Assembly (NCBI RefSeq): GCF_009708035.1 | Contig: NZ_WMBQ01000001.1 | Span: 1,989,501-2,053,500, forward strand | Length of the DNA: 64,000 bases | Source of the DNA: Hyphomicrobium album | GTDB lineage: Bacteria; Pseudomonadota; Alphaproteobacteria; Rhizobiales; Hyphomicrobiaceae | Reading direction: 5' to 3' | In this document: positions 1-8,512 of the stretch, piece after piece | Layout of the letters: the number at the start of each line of letters is the position of its first letter | How positions within the stretch are numbered: position 1 is the first letter of the stretch | Translations under genes and position numbers: made by a program | Notes under the pieces: model-generated | The model's database searches: none | The model's input: the letters and a program-made list of their open reading frames with translations, nothing else | Told to the model about the DNA's origin: nothing

Positions 1-501
1 AACCAGCGAACGCTGTGGCATTTGTGGATCGTCTTCTGGGAAGCGGCGCAGGAGCTACCGAACTCTGAGGAGCGCGAAGCGCGCAGCCGCAGGCTCCTGG
101 CGATCGCCGGGCGATTGAAGGCGGCCGGTGTTGATATCAACGGAGCGGCGAGCGACGTGCCGCCCATCGTGCTGGCAGCGCAGATGGACGCGGCGAAGGC
201 GATAACGGTCCTGCACGAGCTCGGCGCCGACCTCAATCGAGTTGATCACTATGGGCGCAGCGCGTTGCATGTTGCGGCCATGCACGGAGCCGTCAACGCC
301 TTTGCAGCCTTGCTCAAGCTCGGCGCCGATAAGACGCGCAACGTTGCCGCAACCAAAGCGGACGCAGCGGACAATCTAGTCGACGAGCTTCCCGCCGGCG
401 CGACCGTAGCTGATGCCATTGGCACCGGCGAAGAGACCCTAACGTCGATGTCGGCACGAGGTAACTTCACAAGGATGCGGGAGCTATTGCAAGCGCGCTA
501 G
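1..501 (+). CDS. ankyrin-repeat protein, 5' end cut by the window
   Basis: The frame is open from the first base, so the true start is probably outside the window; the first possible internal start is a TTG at 22. The visible protein has two recognisable ankyrin-type units: one around 'AKAITVLHELGADLNRVDH' and one around 'GRSALHVAAMHGAVNAFAAL', each giving the helix-turn-helix followed by a 'GAD' loop. Ankyrin repeats bind other proteins, so the product is probably an adaptor or inhibitor rather than an enzyme. I see no signal peptide in the part present. The next gene, 107 bases downstream on the same strand, encodes a peptidoglycan-binding protein, so the two may be co-transcribed. The function is not assigned. 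Confidence 0.7.
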   Translation, partial: NQRTLWHLWIVFWEAAQELPNSEEREARSRRLLAIAGRLKAAGVDINGAASDVPPIVLAAQMDAAKAITVLHELGADLNRVDHYGRSALHVAAMHGAVNAFAALLKLGADKTRNVAATKADAADNLVDELPAGATVADAIGTGEETLTSMSARGNFTRMRELLQAR

Positions 502-608
502 CCGGCACCAGCCGGCACGCATCGATCGAGTTCAAGACATACTGAGCGCATCGCGCACCGATGTTCACGGCGATTGTCAGAAGTGATTTTGCAACAGGAG
601 GCCGCAGG

Positions 609-1721
609 ATGTTGGCCCAAGCCGAAAGCGTCTTTCGCGTGTACGGCGCGCCACATTTGTACACGCAGATGAGCAGTTCATCGCCACCGGCACTCGCGGA
701 GCCGATCGCGGATGGCACGCAGGTCAACATCCTGCAACGCCACGACAGCTGGTGCGAAGTAACACTCGTGGCGCCGGGGCGCCCCGAGAACGGACAGCGC
801 GGCTTCGTGCGCACCATCTACATCAATGAAGAACCCGCGGCCCGCGAACCAGTCTTCGAGGAGAAGAACCCGCCAGGGCCACATCACATGACCGGTCTGA
901 TCCAGAGCATCCTCCACATAACAGCGGATTCGAAGTTCGGAACCTCCACGACTACAGCGGTACGAAGGTTTCAGCAGAGCAAGGGGCTTCCGCAAACCGG
1001 CAAGGTCGACCGGGCGACGGGCGAGGCGCTCGGTCTCACCAACTGGATGAACGGCAAGGATCGTGTGCTCGCAGCACCGTTCAGTGAAACTAGCCAGACC
1101 GCATGGCACTTCAAATCGCTGACCAAAGACGGGTTCTTCAGCCACTGGCCCGACGCCCCGCGTGTACTTTCCAATCCGCTGACGGCAAGGGCGTTGAGGA
1201 CCAACAATCCAGGTGCGATCAATCGGGCATCGTGGCGCAAGTCATTCCCAGGCTTTGTCGGAAACACGCATTCCGACGGCTCAGACGACGATAACGTAAC
1301 CATGGTCTTTTCGTCGCCGGAGTATGGCGTCGCCGCGTGGCGCTTCTGGTTCTGGAGGAACGTTCCGAACAAAATCTCCGCAACGGTCGCCCAGATCGTG
1401 GAGTTTTATCGCGGCGGTGGCCCCCCCGCCGAGCCGTATCTCAGAGACTACTACAAGTACAGCAATGGCCTCCTCGACCGGAATACAGTCGTGCAATTCA
1501 ACGACAACGAGCAGATGTTCCTCCTCGCACGCTCCGTCTTCTCACACGAGGCCAGCTACTGGTTCCCTCTAAGTGACGAGCAATTCAGGACGGGCATCAG
1601 GATCGGTATGGAGCACATCGAAAGAGAGAAGAACGAGAGCATGCGCGAGCGCATCACGCGCAACGCCTATGAGTTCGGCGTCTCGGCTGCCGATGCAATG
1701 GCCGACTTCTTGCCCCGCTGA
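609..1721 (+). CDS. SH3-like / peptidoglycan-binding protein with a 'NNPG' muramidase-like C-terminus
   Basis: The protein has 370 residues from the ATG at 609, which sits 7 bases after a perfect AGGAGG (596-601); an upstream ATG at 561 in the same frame lacks such a site. Residues about 7-80 look like a bacterial SH3 domain ('VFRVYGAPHLYTQ...', ending 'RGFVRTIYI'). Residues about 95-145 resemble a short peptidoglycan-binding fold ('FGTSTTTAVRRFQQSKGLPQ'). From about residue 197 comes 'RTNNPGAIN', the start of a domain seen in phage-type structural and lytic proteins. The expected role is cell-wall binding or hydrolysis. No signal peptide is visible, which is odd for a wall-acting enzyme and leaves room for export by a dedicated system or lysis. 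The catalytic residue is not identified. Confidence 0.7.
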   Translation: MLAQAESVFRVYGAPHLYTQMSSSSPPALAEPIADGTQVNILQRHDSWCEVTLVAPGRPENGQRGFVRTIYINEEPAAREPVFEEKNPPGPHHMTGLIQSILHITADSKFGTSTTTAVRRFQQSKGLPQTGKVDRATGEALGLTNWMNGKDRVLAAPFSETSQTAWHFKSLTKDGFFSHWPDAPRVLSNPLTARALRTNNPGAINRASWRKSFPGFVGNTHSDGSDDDNVTMVFSSPEYGVAAWRFWFWRNVPNKISATVAQIVEFYRGGGPPAEPYLRDYYKYSNGLLDRNTVVQFNDNEQMFLLARSVFSHEASYWFPLSDEQFRTGIRIGMEHIEREKNESMRERITRNAYEFGVSAADAMADFLPR

Positions 1722-1855
1722 GCCACCGGGCTTAGTCGCGCGCCTGTGGGGACGGAATGTCGGACTGGGGCGTGACGGAGTTGCAGTCTCGGTGCGACGA
1801 CGGTCCGTCTGGGCAAATCCTGTGCTGGCCCATCACGCCAAGCTATCGATTTTGG

Positions 1856-1932
1856 TGGTACCGCCTACCCGGGTTGAACGGGTGACCTCTAGATCCACAA
1901 TCTAGCGCTCTAACCAACTGAGCTAAGGCGGC
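1856..1932 (-). tRNA. tRNA-His (GTG anticodon), CCA encoded
   Basis: On the minus strand a full cloverleaf can be folded. The acceptor stem is GCCGCCT with AGGCGGT, the D arm is GCTC/GAGC, the anticodon stem is CTAGA/TCTAG around the loop TTGTGGA (anticodon GTG), and the T arm has the loop GTTCAAC. The 3' CCA is encoded at 1856-1858. The first pair is G1:U72, the discriminator is A73, and the genomic base before G1 is T. The extra G-1 typical of tRNA-His is therefore not encoded, as is known for a large alphaproteobacterial clade. Confidence 0.95.
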
Positions 1933-2117
1933 ATACCAACAACATCAGCGACTTAGGTCAGCAACAGGCGGAAAGTCAATTCCGCGCCGCCGGCCAAATC
2001 GCATGCGGGCGGAGCTTTGCGCCGAGTGCCCAAGTCGCCACCCAGAGGGCCTAGTGGCCCCAGGACCGCTCAAATACAGCGCCGGCCGCTCCGAGGCAAG
2101 GTCGGCGGGCTGCTTCC

Positions 2118-2489
2118 CTAGCGCGGCTGGACCTTCTGGGCCGCCTCGCTGACAAGCCGACCCAGGACGTGCGCCTGATGGGCGAATGTCTGCATTTGCT
2201 TCTGCGCATAGCGCTGCTGGATCTCGATGTACTCCTTGAGATCGCGGGCGCGGGACAGCTCGCTGGCAAAGGAGAAGCTCGCCTGGATGTTCTGCTCGGC
2301 GAACTTGGCGATCTGCGTCTGCATCTCCGCGGCGCCGCTGGTCATCGCGCCCTGCGACGCTGAGAGCGTCTCCTGGACCTTGCGCGCCATGTCGATGAAC
2401 TGATTGTAGGCGCTGCGAGCCTGCTCGACGTTGCGCTCGGCGAGTTCGCGGACGGCCTCCGGGAACTCGAATTGCGGCTTGTCGGACAT
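2118..2489 (-). CDS. phasin family protein
   Basis: This is a 123-residue helical protein with no signal peptide, rich in Gln, Ala and Glu ('ERNVEQARSAYNQFIDMARK', 'MQTQIAKFAEQNIQASF', 'RYAQKQMQTFAHQAHVLG'). This is the typical phasin pattern of long amphipathic helices that coat polyhydroxyalkanoate granules. The start ATG at 2487-2489 follows a strong GGAGGAG site; longer reading upstream in the frame is not supported. It is transcribed divergently from the histidine kinase gene that follows. No PHA synthase or depolymerase lies in the window. The family call is good, but granule binding is inferred from the family. Confidence 0.85.
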   Translation of the reverse strand: MSDKPQFEFPEAVRELAERNVEQARSAYNQFIDMARKVQETLSASQGAMTSGAAEMQTQIAKFAEQNIQASFSFASELSRARDLKEYIEIQQRYAQKQMQTFAHQAHVLGRLVSEAAQKVQPR

Positions 2490-2678
2490 CGGGGGATCTC
2501 CTCCTGGAGCCAGGATGATTGGCTGACCCGCTCCTGGTTTTCGGGCTGGGAGAGAATATAGCCCGATCTGCCGCCGAGGGGTCGTGAAATGAATGTGGAT
2601 ACCGGACGGCCCGACGTTCGGCTCGTGGACGGAAGCTGTTCGGCGCGCTAACAGATTTGAAGCCTTGGGGTTTCGCCC

Positions 2679-3956
2679 ATGCCAGTAGACGGCCCGCGCG
2701 CATCGTTGCCATCGACCCGAGCCGGCCCCGAGAAGGCACTTGCGGGCTGTGTCGATCCCGCGTGGGTCATCGATCCCGCGAGAGGCCGCGTCCTCGCCGC
2801 CAATCCCGCCGGTGCCGCGCGCCTGGGCCTTCGACCCGATGCGGCCTCCGGAACGCTGGATGCCGCCATGCCCGGCCTCGTCCGCTTGCGCGCCATGCTG
2901 CGCGAGCCGCTCGACGGCGGCCGGCGCGAGCCACTCATCTTCTGGACGGCATACGGCGCGGAAAGCCTGGTCTGCGACGTCGAAGCCGTAGCTGACGCTG
3001 CCACTGTGGCCGCGCCTGAGCTCGTGCTCGTCAGTATTGCCTCGGGCGCCCCAAAGCGCGTCGCATCGCCCACCCCCGAGCCGGGGCCCGTGGCGCTGCC
3101 GCCCACGATCATCCCCACGGCCGACGACGCGGCGACGATGAGCAAGATCGCCTCGGCCATCCGCAATGGCTTCGCCGGCGGCCGCAGCCAGATGCCGGTG
3201 CTGGACGACGACGAGGATGAGCCGGCTCCCTCGACGGCCGCCGATACCGCCGCGCACGTCTCCAAGCTGGCACACGAGCTGCGCACGCCGTTGAGCGCCA
3301 TCGCTGCCGCCGCGGAGATCATGAAGGATCAGCGCTTCGGCGACATCGGCAACGCGCGCTACCTCGGCTACACGTCCGATATTCACGACAATGCGCGCCA
3401 CGCCTTGGCGCTCATCAATCGGCTGCTCGGCGGCGAGCCGGAGCTGGAGGACGGCGCCGGACTGCAACCGGCCGACCTCGACCTCAATGCGCTCGCCGAC
3501 AGCTCGGTCTCGGCACTGCGGCCGCTTGCGGACGAGGCGGGCCTGAAACTCACGCACGAGTTCCACGGCCGTTTGCCGCACGTGACCGCCGACTCCACCA
3601 CGGTGAAGCAGATCCTCTTCAACCTTCTGAGCAACGCCATCAAGTTCACGCCACGCGGGGGCGACGTACGGGTCGTGACGGGGCTCGGCTTCGATCGCTC
3701 GGTGTTCGTCGCCGTGCAGGACACGGGCACCGGCATGAGCGACGAGGCGATAGAGGCCGCTTTGAAGGCAGAAGTTCCCGCCAATCCGCAGCGCAAGGAG
3801 GCGGGCGGCCACGGCATCGGTCTGCCGCTCGCGCGTAACCTCGCCGAGGCCAATGGCGCGCGGCTCGAGATCGATAGTGCGCTGAGCGAAGGGACCGCTG
3901 TCGCTCTCGTCTTCCCGCGCGACCGTGTCGTGCGTGGAACCCCACTTTCAAATTAG
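2679..3956 (+). CDS. sensor histidine kinase (cytoplasmic, PAS-like input)
   Basis: The 425-residue protein starts with a PAS-like segment ('CVDPAWVIDPARGRVLAANP', about residues 24-45), followed by a low-complexity linker. It then has a HisKA dimerisation domain with the phospho-acceptor His199 in 'HELRTPLSAI'. The HATPase domain has an N box 'NLLSNAIKF', a G1 box 'DTGTGMSD' and a G2 box 'GHGIGLPLARNLAEANGARL'. No membrane segments are visible, so it should sense a cytoplasmic signal. No response regulator is encoded nearby, so its partner is elsewhere (orphan kinase). The stop codon lies inside the palindrome at 3952-3968 that precedes the iron transporter genes. Confidence 0.9.
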   Translation: MPVDGPRASLPSTRAGPEKALAGCVDPAWVIDPARGRVLAANPAGAARLGLRPDAASGTLDAAMPGLVRLRAMLREPLDGGRREPLIFWTAYGAESLVCDVEAVADAATVAAPELVLVSIASGAPKRVASPTPEPGPVALPPTIIPTADDAATMSKIASAIRNGFAGGRSQMPVLDDDEDEPAPSTAADTAAHVSKLAHELRTPLSAIAAAAEIMKDQRFGDIGNARYLGYTSDIHDNARHALALINRLLGGEPELEDGAGLQPADLDLNALADSSVSALRPLADEAGLKLTHEFHGRLPHVTADSTTVKQILFNLLSNAIKFTPRGGDVRVVTGLGFDRSVFVAVQDTGTGMSDEAIEAALKAEVPANPQRKEAGGHGIGLPLARNLAEANGARLEIDSALSEGTAVALVFPRDRVVRGTPLSN

Positions 3957-3968
3957 ACGATTTCTAAT
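3952..3968 (+). promoter_or_regulatory. palindrome resembling an Irr/ICE iron box
   Basis: ATTAGA-CGATT-TCTAAT is a perfect 6-bp inverted repeat with a 5-base centre. Read as TTAGAc-gat-tTCTAA it differs by one base from the TTAGAA-N3-TTCTAA layout I associate with the iron control element bound by Irr. It lies about 140 bases before the ATG of an iron-type ABC binding protein, and an irr gene is present at 27528-27980. The site assignment is inference. Confidence 0.45.
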
Positions 3969-4107
3969 CTATTGGTGCGGCTTCCACTTTTGTTGACTGT
4001 GTCCACGCGCGCACGTTAGGGATGACCTATGTGTGGGGCACGCCACTCTCGCCCCGCGGGACAACAGCCGATACCGGGGCCTTGAACCCCGACTATTGGA
4101 GCCATCA

Positions 4108-5154
4108 ATGCGGTCACTCAGCGCCATCTTGCGCAACGCGACGTGCGTCGCCGTGCTCGTTCTCGCGAGCACTCCCTTCGCCCAGCCCGCGCACGCCTCG
4201 GGCGAGGTCAACATCTACTCGTATCGTGAGCCGGGTCTGATCAATCCGCTGCTCTCGCAATTCTCCAAAGAGACCGGCATCAAGACCAACGTGGTGTTCT
4301 CCACCAACGGTCTCATCGAGCGCCTCGCCGCCGAGGGCAAGAACAGCCCCGCCGACCTCCTGCTGACCAACGAGTCAGGCCTCCTGCTGCAGGCGGTCAA
4401 CGCCGGAGTGACGCAACCGGTGCATTCGGAGGTGCTCGCCAAGACGATCCCGGCCTCGCTGCGCGACGACAAGGACCAGTGGTTCGGCCTCACGCGGCGC
4501 GCCCGCGTCGTCTATGCCTCGAAGGATCGGGTGAAGCAGGACGCGATCACCTACGAGGAGCTCGCCGACCCGAAGTGGCGCGGCAAGATTTGCATCCGCT
4601 CCGGCCAGCACACCTACAACGTTGCGCTCGTCGCCTCGATGATCGCCCACCACGGCGAAGAGTACACTGAGAAGTGGCTCAACGGCGTGAAGGCCAACCT
4701 GGCGCGCCGGCCGGCCGGCGGCGACCGTGAGGCGGTGCGTGACGTGCAGGCCGGCCTTTGCGACATCGCCGTCGGCAACACTTACTATATGGCGGCGATG
4801 CTGAAGAACCCGGATCAGAACGCTTGGGCGGATGCCGTGCGCATCATCTTCCCCAACACTGCCGACCGTGGCTCGCACGTCAACGTCTCCGGCATGGCCA
4901 TGACGGCCAATCCGCCGAACAAGGACAACGCGCTGCGGCTGATGGAATTCCTGGCCTCGCACGAAGCGCAGCAGATCTATGCGGAAGCCAACGGCGAATA
5001 TCCCGTGGCCGACGACGTTCCCGCTTCGCCGCTCGTCGCGAGCTGGGGACCGCTGAAGGCCGATCGGCTGCCGCTCGCCAAGATTGCCGCTCTGCGCAAG
5101 CAGGCTTCCGAACTCATCGACCGTGTTCAATTCGATCAGGGGCCCACAAACTGA
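4108..5154 (+). CDS. iron(III)-type ABC transporter substrate-binding protein
   Basis: This 348-residue periplasmic binding protein has a Sec signal peptide (about residues 1-31, ending 'AQPAHASG'). The mature part begins 'EVNIYSYREPGLINPLLSQF', the hallmark opening of the FbpA/FutA/AfuA class, and continues with 'GIKTNVVFS', 'SPADLLLTNESG' and the C-lobe 'DIAVGNTYYMAAML', where paired tyrosines commonly bind Fe3+. The ATG at 4108 follows GGAG; an upstream in-frame ATG at 4033 would bury the signal peptide. The gene is the first of an apparent three-gene operon: its stop overlaps the next start by one base (TGATG). Iron as substrate is inferred from the family and from the Irr-like box upstream. 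Confidence 0.9.
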   Translation: MRSLSAILRNATCVAVLVLASTPFAQPAHASGEVNIYSYREPGLINPLLSQFSKETGIKTNVVFSTNGLIERLAAEGKNSPADLLLTNESGLLLQAVNAGVTQPVHSEVLAKTIPASLRDDKDQWFGLTRRARVVYASKDRVKQDAITYEELADPKWRGKICIRSGQHTYNVALVASMIAHHGEEYTEKWLNGVKANLARRPAGGDREAVRDVQAGLCDIAVGNTYYMAAMLKNPDQNAWADAVRIIFPNTADRGSHVNVSGMAMTANPPNKDNALRLMEFLASHEAQQIYAEANGEYPVADDVPASPLVASWGPLKADRLPLAKIAALRKQASELIDRVQFDQGPTN

Positions 5155-5675
5155 TGTCTGAGATCGATAGATTCCAGAGAAGCCGCCTGTCCCGCGATTC
5201 CGCGATACCGGCGGCCGCCATGTTCCCCGCCGCCGAGCGCCTCGTCGGCGTCGGCTTCCGCTGCTGGCTGCAGGGCTTCCAGACGAGCGACATCGGCTGC
5301 TGGGAAGTCGCCTGGCAGGAGGTCTCGCGCGCCGTCGGACCGCGTGCCGCCAAGCCGCTCATGACCGAGCTCGCCTGCTGGGTCCGCGCCGTGCAGGATT
5401 CCGCGGAGCGCCGCATCGAAGTCTATCCGGCGCAGTGCCGCCGCTTCTGCCGCGACGAGTGCCTTGCCATCTCCATGGTCGCCGCTTGCCAGCACTCGAG
5501 CTGCCCGGCCTTCCGGGCCTGCGCCGTGGCGCTGCTGGGCTCCGACGAGGTCGACGAGGCGATCGAAGGTGCCGACAATTTCGCGCGCTGCCTGCGCGAC
5601 GCCGGCCAGGTTTTGTCTCCCGGCACCGCGTTCATGGGCGCTGGTCTCGTCACCCCGACGCGCAACCTCTGCTGA
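5154..5675 (+). CDS. cysteine-rich protein of unknown function in the iron-importer operon
   Basis: This 173-residue cytoplasmic-looking protein starts at the ATG that shares one base with the stop of the binding-protein gene (TGATG), so translation is probably coupled. It has an unusually high number of cysteines, concentrated in 'CWLQGFQ', 'GCWEVAW', 'QCRRFCRDECL', 'CQHSSCPAFRAC' and a C-terminal Cys. I do not recognise a named family. The paired cysteines and the position between the iron binding protein and permease genes suggest metal or Fe-S binding, but there is no direct proof. No signal peptide or membrane helix is visible. The permease gene follows after 39 bases. Confidence 0.75.
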   Translation: MSEIDRFQRSRLSRDSAIPAAAMFPAAERLVGVGFRCWLQGFQTSDIGCWEVAWQEVSRAVGPRAAKPLMTELACWVRAVQDSAERRIEVYPAQCRRFCRDECLAISMVAACQHSSCPAFRACAVALLGSDEVDEAIEGADNFARCLRDAGQVLSPGTAFMGAGLVTPTRNLC

Positions 5676-5714
5676 GCGCGCGGGGCTAGCCACTGACGGA
5701 AGGCATCGCGGCCA

Positions 5715-7475
5715 ATGATCGTCCAGGGCCCCGAGCCGGTATCCGCGGGCCCGCCGCGCCTCCGCGATAGACTGTACGGAATTCTCGGCCACGCGACTGC
5801 TTCACTCGTTGCCCACCGCCATACGCGCGCAGTGTCGCCGGCATGGACGGCCATCGTCGCTGCAATCCTCGCGGCCGTTGCACTACCCATCACCACAGTC
5901 GTTTGGCTGGCGCTCAATCCTGCCGACAACATCTGGCCGCACCTCGTCTCGACGGTGCTCCCCGGATCGGTGGCGCGGACGCTGCTGCTCTCGGGCGGCG
6001 TCGCGACGCTGGCGTTCTTCGTCGGCACGGCAACCGCATGGCTCGTCACCATGTACCGCTTTCCTGGCCGCGAAATCCTCGACCGCCTGCTCGTCCTACC
6101 CCTGGCGGTGCCGACCTACATCGTCGCCTACTGCTACGTGGAAATGCTCGATTACGCCGGCCCGGTGCAGACACACCTGCGCGCCGCGTTCGGCTTCACC
6201 AGCGTCGGCGACTATTGGTTCCCGCAGGTCCGCTCGCTTCCCGGCGCCATCCTGATACTGACCGCCGTGCTCTATCCTTATGTGTACCTCACGGCGCGGG
6301 CGAGCTTTGCTCAGCAGTCGGTGTGCGTGCTCGAGGTGGCGCGCACGCTGGGCCGGACGCCATTGGCGACGTTCGTCGATGTCGCGCTGCCGATCGCCCG
6401 CCCGGCCATCGCCGCTGGCGTCGCCATCGTCATCATGGAATGCCTCAACGATCTCGGGGCCGTGCAGTATCTCGGCGTCGATACGCTGTCGGCGAGCATC
6501 TATTCCACCTGGGTGCAGCGCTCCAATATCGGAGGCGCGGCGCAGATCGCTACGGTGATGCTGCTACTCGTCGCCGGCCTGTTCGCTGCCGAGCGGACGG
6601 CACGTGGTGGAGCACGCAGCCACCACACGACGGGCCGCTATCGCGCCATCCCCTTCCAGGAGATACCCGGCTGGAAAGGGGTAGCGGCGGCGACGCTGGC
6701 GGCGCTGCCGTTCGTGTTCGGCTTCGTCGTGCCGCTCATCGTGATCGCGCCCGACGCGGCGACGCATCTCAAGGGCGCGCTGTCGAGCGGCTTCCTCCCG
6801 GCAGCCGGCAACAGCCTGCTGCTCGCCACCCTCGCGGCAGCTGCGGCGGTCGCCGTGGCGCTAATCCTCGCCTACGCGCGGCGCGTTGCGCCTGGTCGCT
6901 TTGTGCGTAACGCCGGACGCGTTGCGGCACTGGGCTATGCGGTGCCGGGAACCGTGCTCGCCATCGGATTGCTCATCCCGCTCGCCGGCATCGACAACCA
7001 GGTCGATGCCCTCACGCGCTCCACTTTCGGGGTGTCGACGGGGCTTCTGCTATCCGGCTCACTCTTCGCCATCACGCTCGCCTACGTGATCCGATTCCTG
7101 GCCGTCGCCCTGGCGCCGATCGAAGCCGGCCTCGGCCGCGTGTCGACCAATCTCGACGCCGCTGCACGCACGCTCGGCGAAAGCGCGCTGTCGGTGCTGT
7201 GGCGCGTGCACCTACCGCTGCTGGTGCCGCCGCTCGGCGCGGCGGCACTTCTCGTCTTCGTCGACAGCATGAAGGAGCTGCCGGCGACGCTGCTGTTGCG
7301 GCCCTTCAACTTCGAGACACTGGCCACGCACGTCTACAGCCTCGCCTCCATCGAGCAGCTGGAGCAAGCTTCGCTCGGCGCGCTCACCATCGTGCTCGTC
7401 GGGCTGATCCCGGTGCTGCTGCTGCACGAGGCGATTGCCGGCGGCCGACCGGGAGGCAGCCGCACCAGCGGCTAG
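5715..7475 (+). CDS. iron-type ABC transporter permease, two fused membrane halves
   Basis: The 586-residue protein contains about twelve hydrophobic segments in two homologous halves, each with a binding-protein-dependent transport inner membrane domain. The coupling loops are recognisable as 'VARTLGRTPLATFVDVALP' in the first half and 'AARTLGESALSVLWRVHLP' in the second. This fused layout is typical of FbpB/AfuB/SfuB ferric iron permeases. It would form the channel for the binding protein encoded at 4108. No ATPase gene follows: the next gene is convergent and overlaps the stop by 4 bases, so the ATP-binding subunit must be encoded elsewhere. The ATG at 5715 has a GGAAGG about 11 bases upstream. 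Confidence 0.92.
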   Translation: MIVQGPEPVSAGPPRLRDRLYGILGHATASLVAHRHTRAVSPAWTAIVAAILAAVALPITTVVWLALNPADNIWPHLVSTVLPGSVARTLLLSGGVATLAFFVGTATAWLVTMYRFPGREILDRLLVLPLAVPTYIVAYCYVEMLDYAGPVQTHLRAAFGFTSVGDYWFPQVRSLPGAILILTAVLYPYVYLTARASFAQQSVCVLEVARTLGRTPLATFVDVALPIARPAIAAGVAIVIMECLNDLGAVQYLGVDTLSASIYSTWVQRSNIGGAAQIATVMLLLVAGLFAAERTARGGARSHHTTGRYRAIPFQEIPGWKGVAAATLAALPFVFGFVVPLIVIAPDAATHLKGALSSGFLPAAGNSLLLATLAAAAAVAVALILAYARRVAPGRFVRNAGRVAALGYAVPGTVLAIGLLIPLAGIDNQVDALTRSTFGVSTGLLLSGSLFAITLAYVIRFLAVALAPIEAGLGRVSTNLDAAARTLGESALSVLWRVHLPLLVPPLGAAALLVFVDSMKELPATLLLRPFNFETLATHVYSLASIEQLEQASLGALTIVLVGLIPVLLLHEAIAGGRPGGSRTSG

Positions 7476-8512
7476 TCGATCGGCTCGTCCTCGTCCATCG
7501 GGTCGTCCAACACCTCCCGCTCGGGAGAGGCCCGATCAGGAAACTCTTCCGACCAGCCGATGTTGAACAGCGCGTCGCCCATGTTGACGATGGGCAGCGT
7601 CGTGCGCCCGATAATGATACCGCGGCGCGGAGAGCTGATCTCGACGGCCGTGTCCTCGTAGGGATTGGCGACGTGGCCGACCGTTTCGCCGACGCTCACT
7701 CCGTCGCCGATGCGCTTTGTCGTGCGGAACACGCCGCCTTCCGGCGCGCGCACCCAGCCGGAGGCGTTGATCAAGACCGGCGCCTTCTTATCCGCCGCCG
7801 GCATCTCCGCACCTTCGATCGTGTCGAGCATTTCCATCTTCAGCATGACGCCGGTGATGCCGTCGACCCCCGCTCGAATGGCGAACTCGTCGAACCGCAG
7901 TCCTTCACCGCCTTCGTAGCTCAGCACGTCGACGCCGGCTTCGCGGGCAGCCTCGCGCAGCGAGCCCGGCCGTTCCTGGCTTTCGAGCATGACCGCAGTT
8001 CCAAACGCGCGGCCGAGCTCTTGTACGCGCGGGCGCTTGCGGAAAACACAGCGGATCTGCGGCAGGTTGATGCGGTGGATGGCGGCCGTGTGCAGGTCGA
8101 TCCCTACTTGCGAGCGCTTGACGATCTCGGTGAGGAAGAGATGCGCTAGGCGTGCGGCCAACGAGCCATTGGCGGAGCCGGGAAACGCGCGATTGAGATC
8201 GCGCCGGTCGGGCAGATAGCGCGAGCGGCTGATGAAGCCGAAAACGTTGACCACGGGCACGCACAGCAGCGTGCCGTTGATGCTCTGCGGATCGAGCGTG
8301 CGGAGCAGCCGGCGGATGATCTCAACCCCGTTGAGCTCGTCGCCATGGATGGCGGCGGAGACAAACATGGTCGGCCCGGGCTGGGCGCCGTGCAGCACGT
8401 GCACGGGCAACGTCACCGGTGCGTGATTAGAAAGCTTCGAAATCGGCAGATCGACCAGCCGCCGCTTGCCGGGTTCGACGGCCAGACCTTCGATGACGAA
8501 CGGCTGCCTCAA
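7472..8512 (-). CDS. succinylglutamate desuccinylase/aspartoacylase family zinc hydrolase
   Basis: The 346-residue protein belongs to the AstE/AspA branch of M14-like zinc carboxypeptidase folds. It has the metal-binding 'AAIHGDELNGVEII' (His...Glu), the 'DRRDLNRAFPG' Arg motif and the later 'GIDLHTAA' His. Such enzymes cleave N-acyl amino acids; the substrate is not known here. The 5' end is uncertain. The longest start in this frame is a TTG at 8510-8512 with GGAG just upstream, while a stronger start (GGAGG plus ATG at 8593-8595) lies in another frame and runs out of frame, which points to a one-base deletion near 8543-8550 (see findings). The 3' end overlaps the convergent permease gene by 4 bases. 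Confidence 0.85.
   Translation of the reverse strand: MRQPFVIEGLAVEPGKRRLVDLPISKLSNHAPVTLPVHVLHGAQPGPTMFVSAAIHGDELNGVEIIRRLLRTLDPQSINGTLLCVPVVNVFGFISRSRYLPDRRDLNRAFPGSANGSLAARLAHLFLTEIVKRSQVGIDLHTAAIHRINLPQIRCVFRKRPRVQELGRAFGTAVMLESQERPGSLREAAREAGVDVLSYEGGEGLRFDEFAIRAGVDGITGVMLKMEMLDTIEGAEMPAADKKAPVLINASGWVRAPEGGVFRTTKRIGDGVSVGETVGHVANPYEDTAVEISSPRRGIIIGRTTLPIVNMGDALFNIGWSEEFPDRASPEREVLDDPMDEDEPID

Noticed and set aside
2118-3812. Long minus-strand open frame opposite the histidine kinase
   Set aside because: Only the last 123 codons (the phasin) have a ribosome-binding site and family features; the remainder mirrors kinase coding sequence.
8427-8441. TTAGAA-AGC-TTCGAA, close to an Irr-type box
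   Set aside because: It lies inside the coding sequence of the zinc hydrolase gene, about 70 bases after its start, so it is probably chance.
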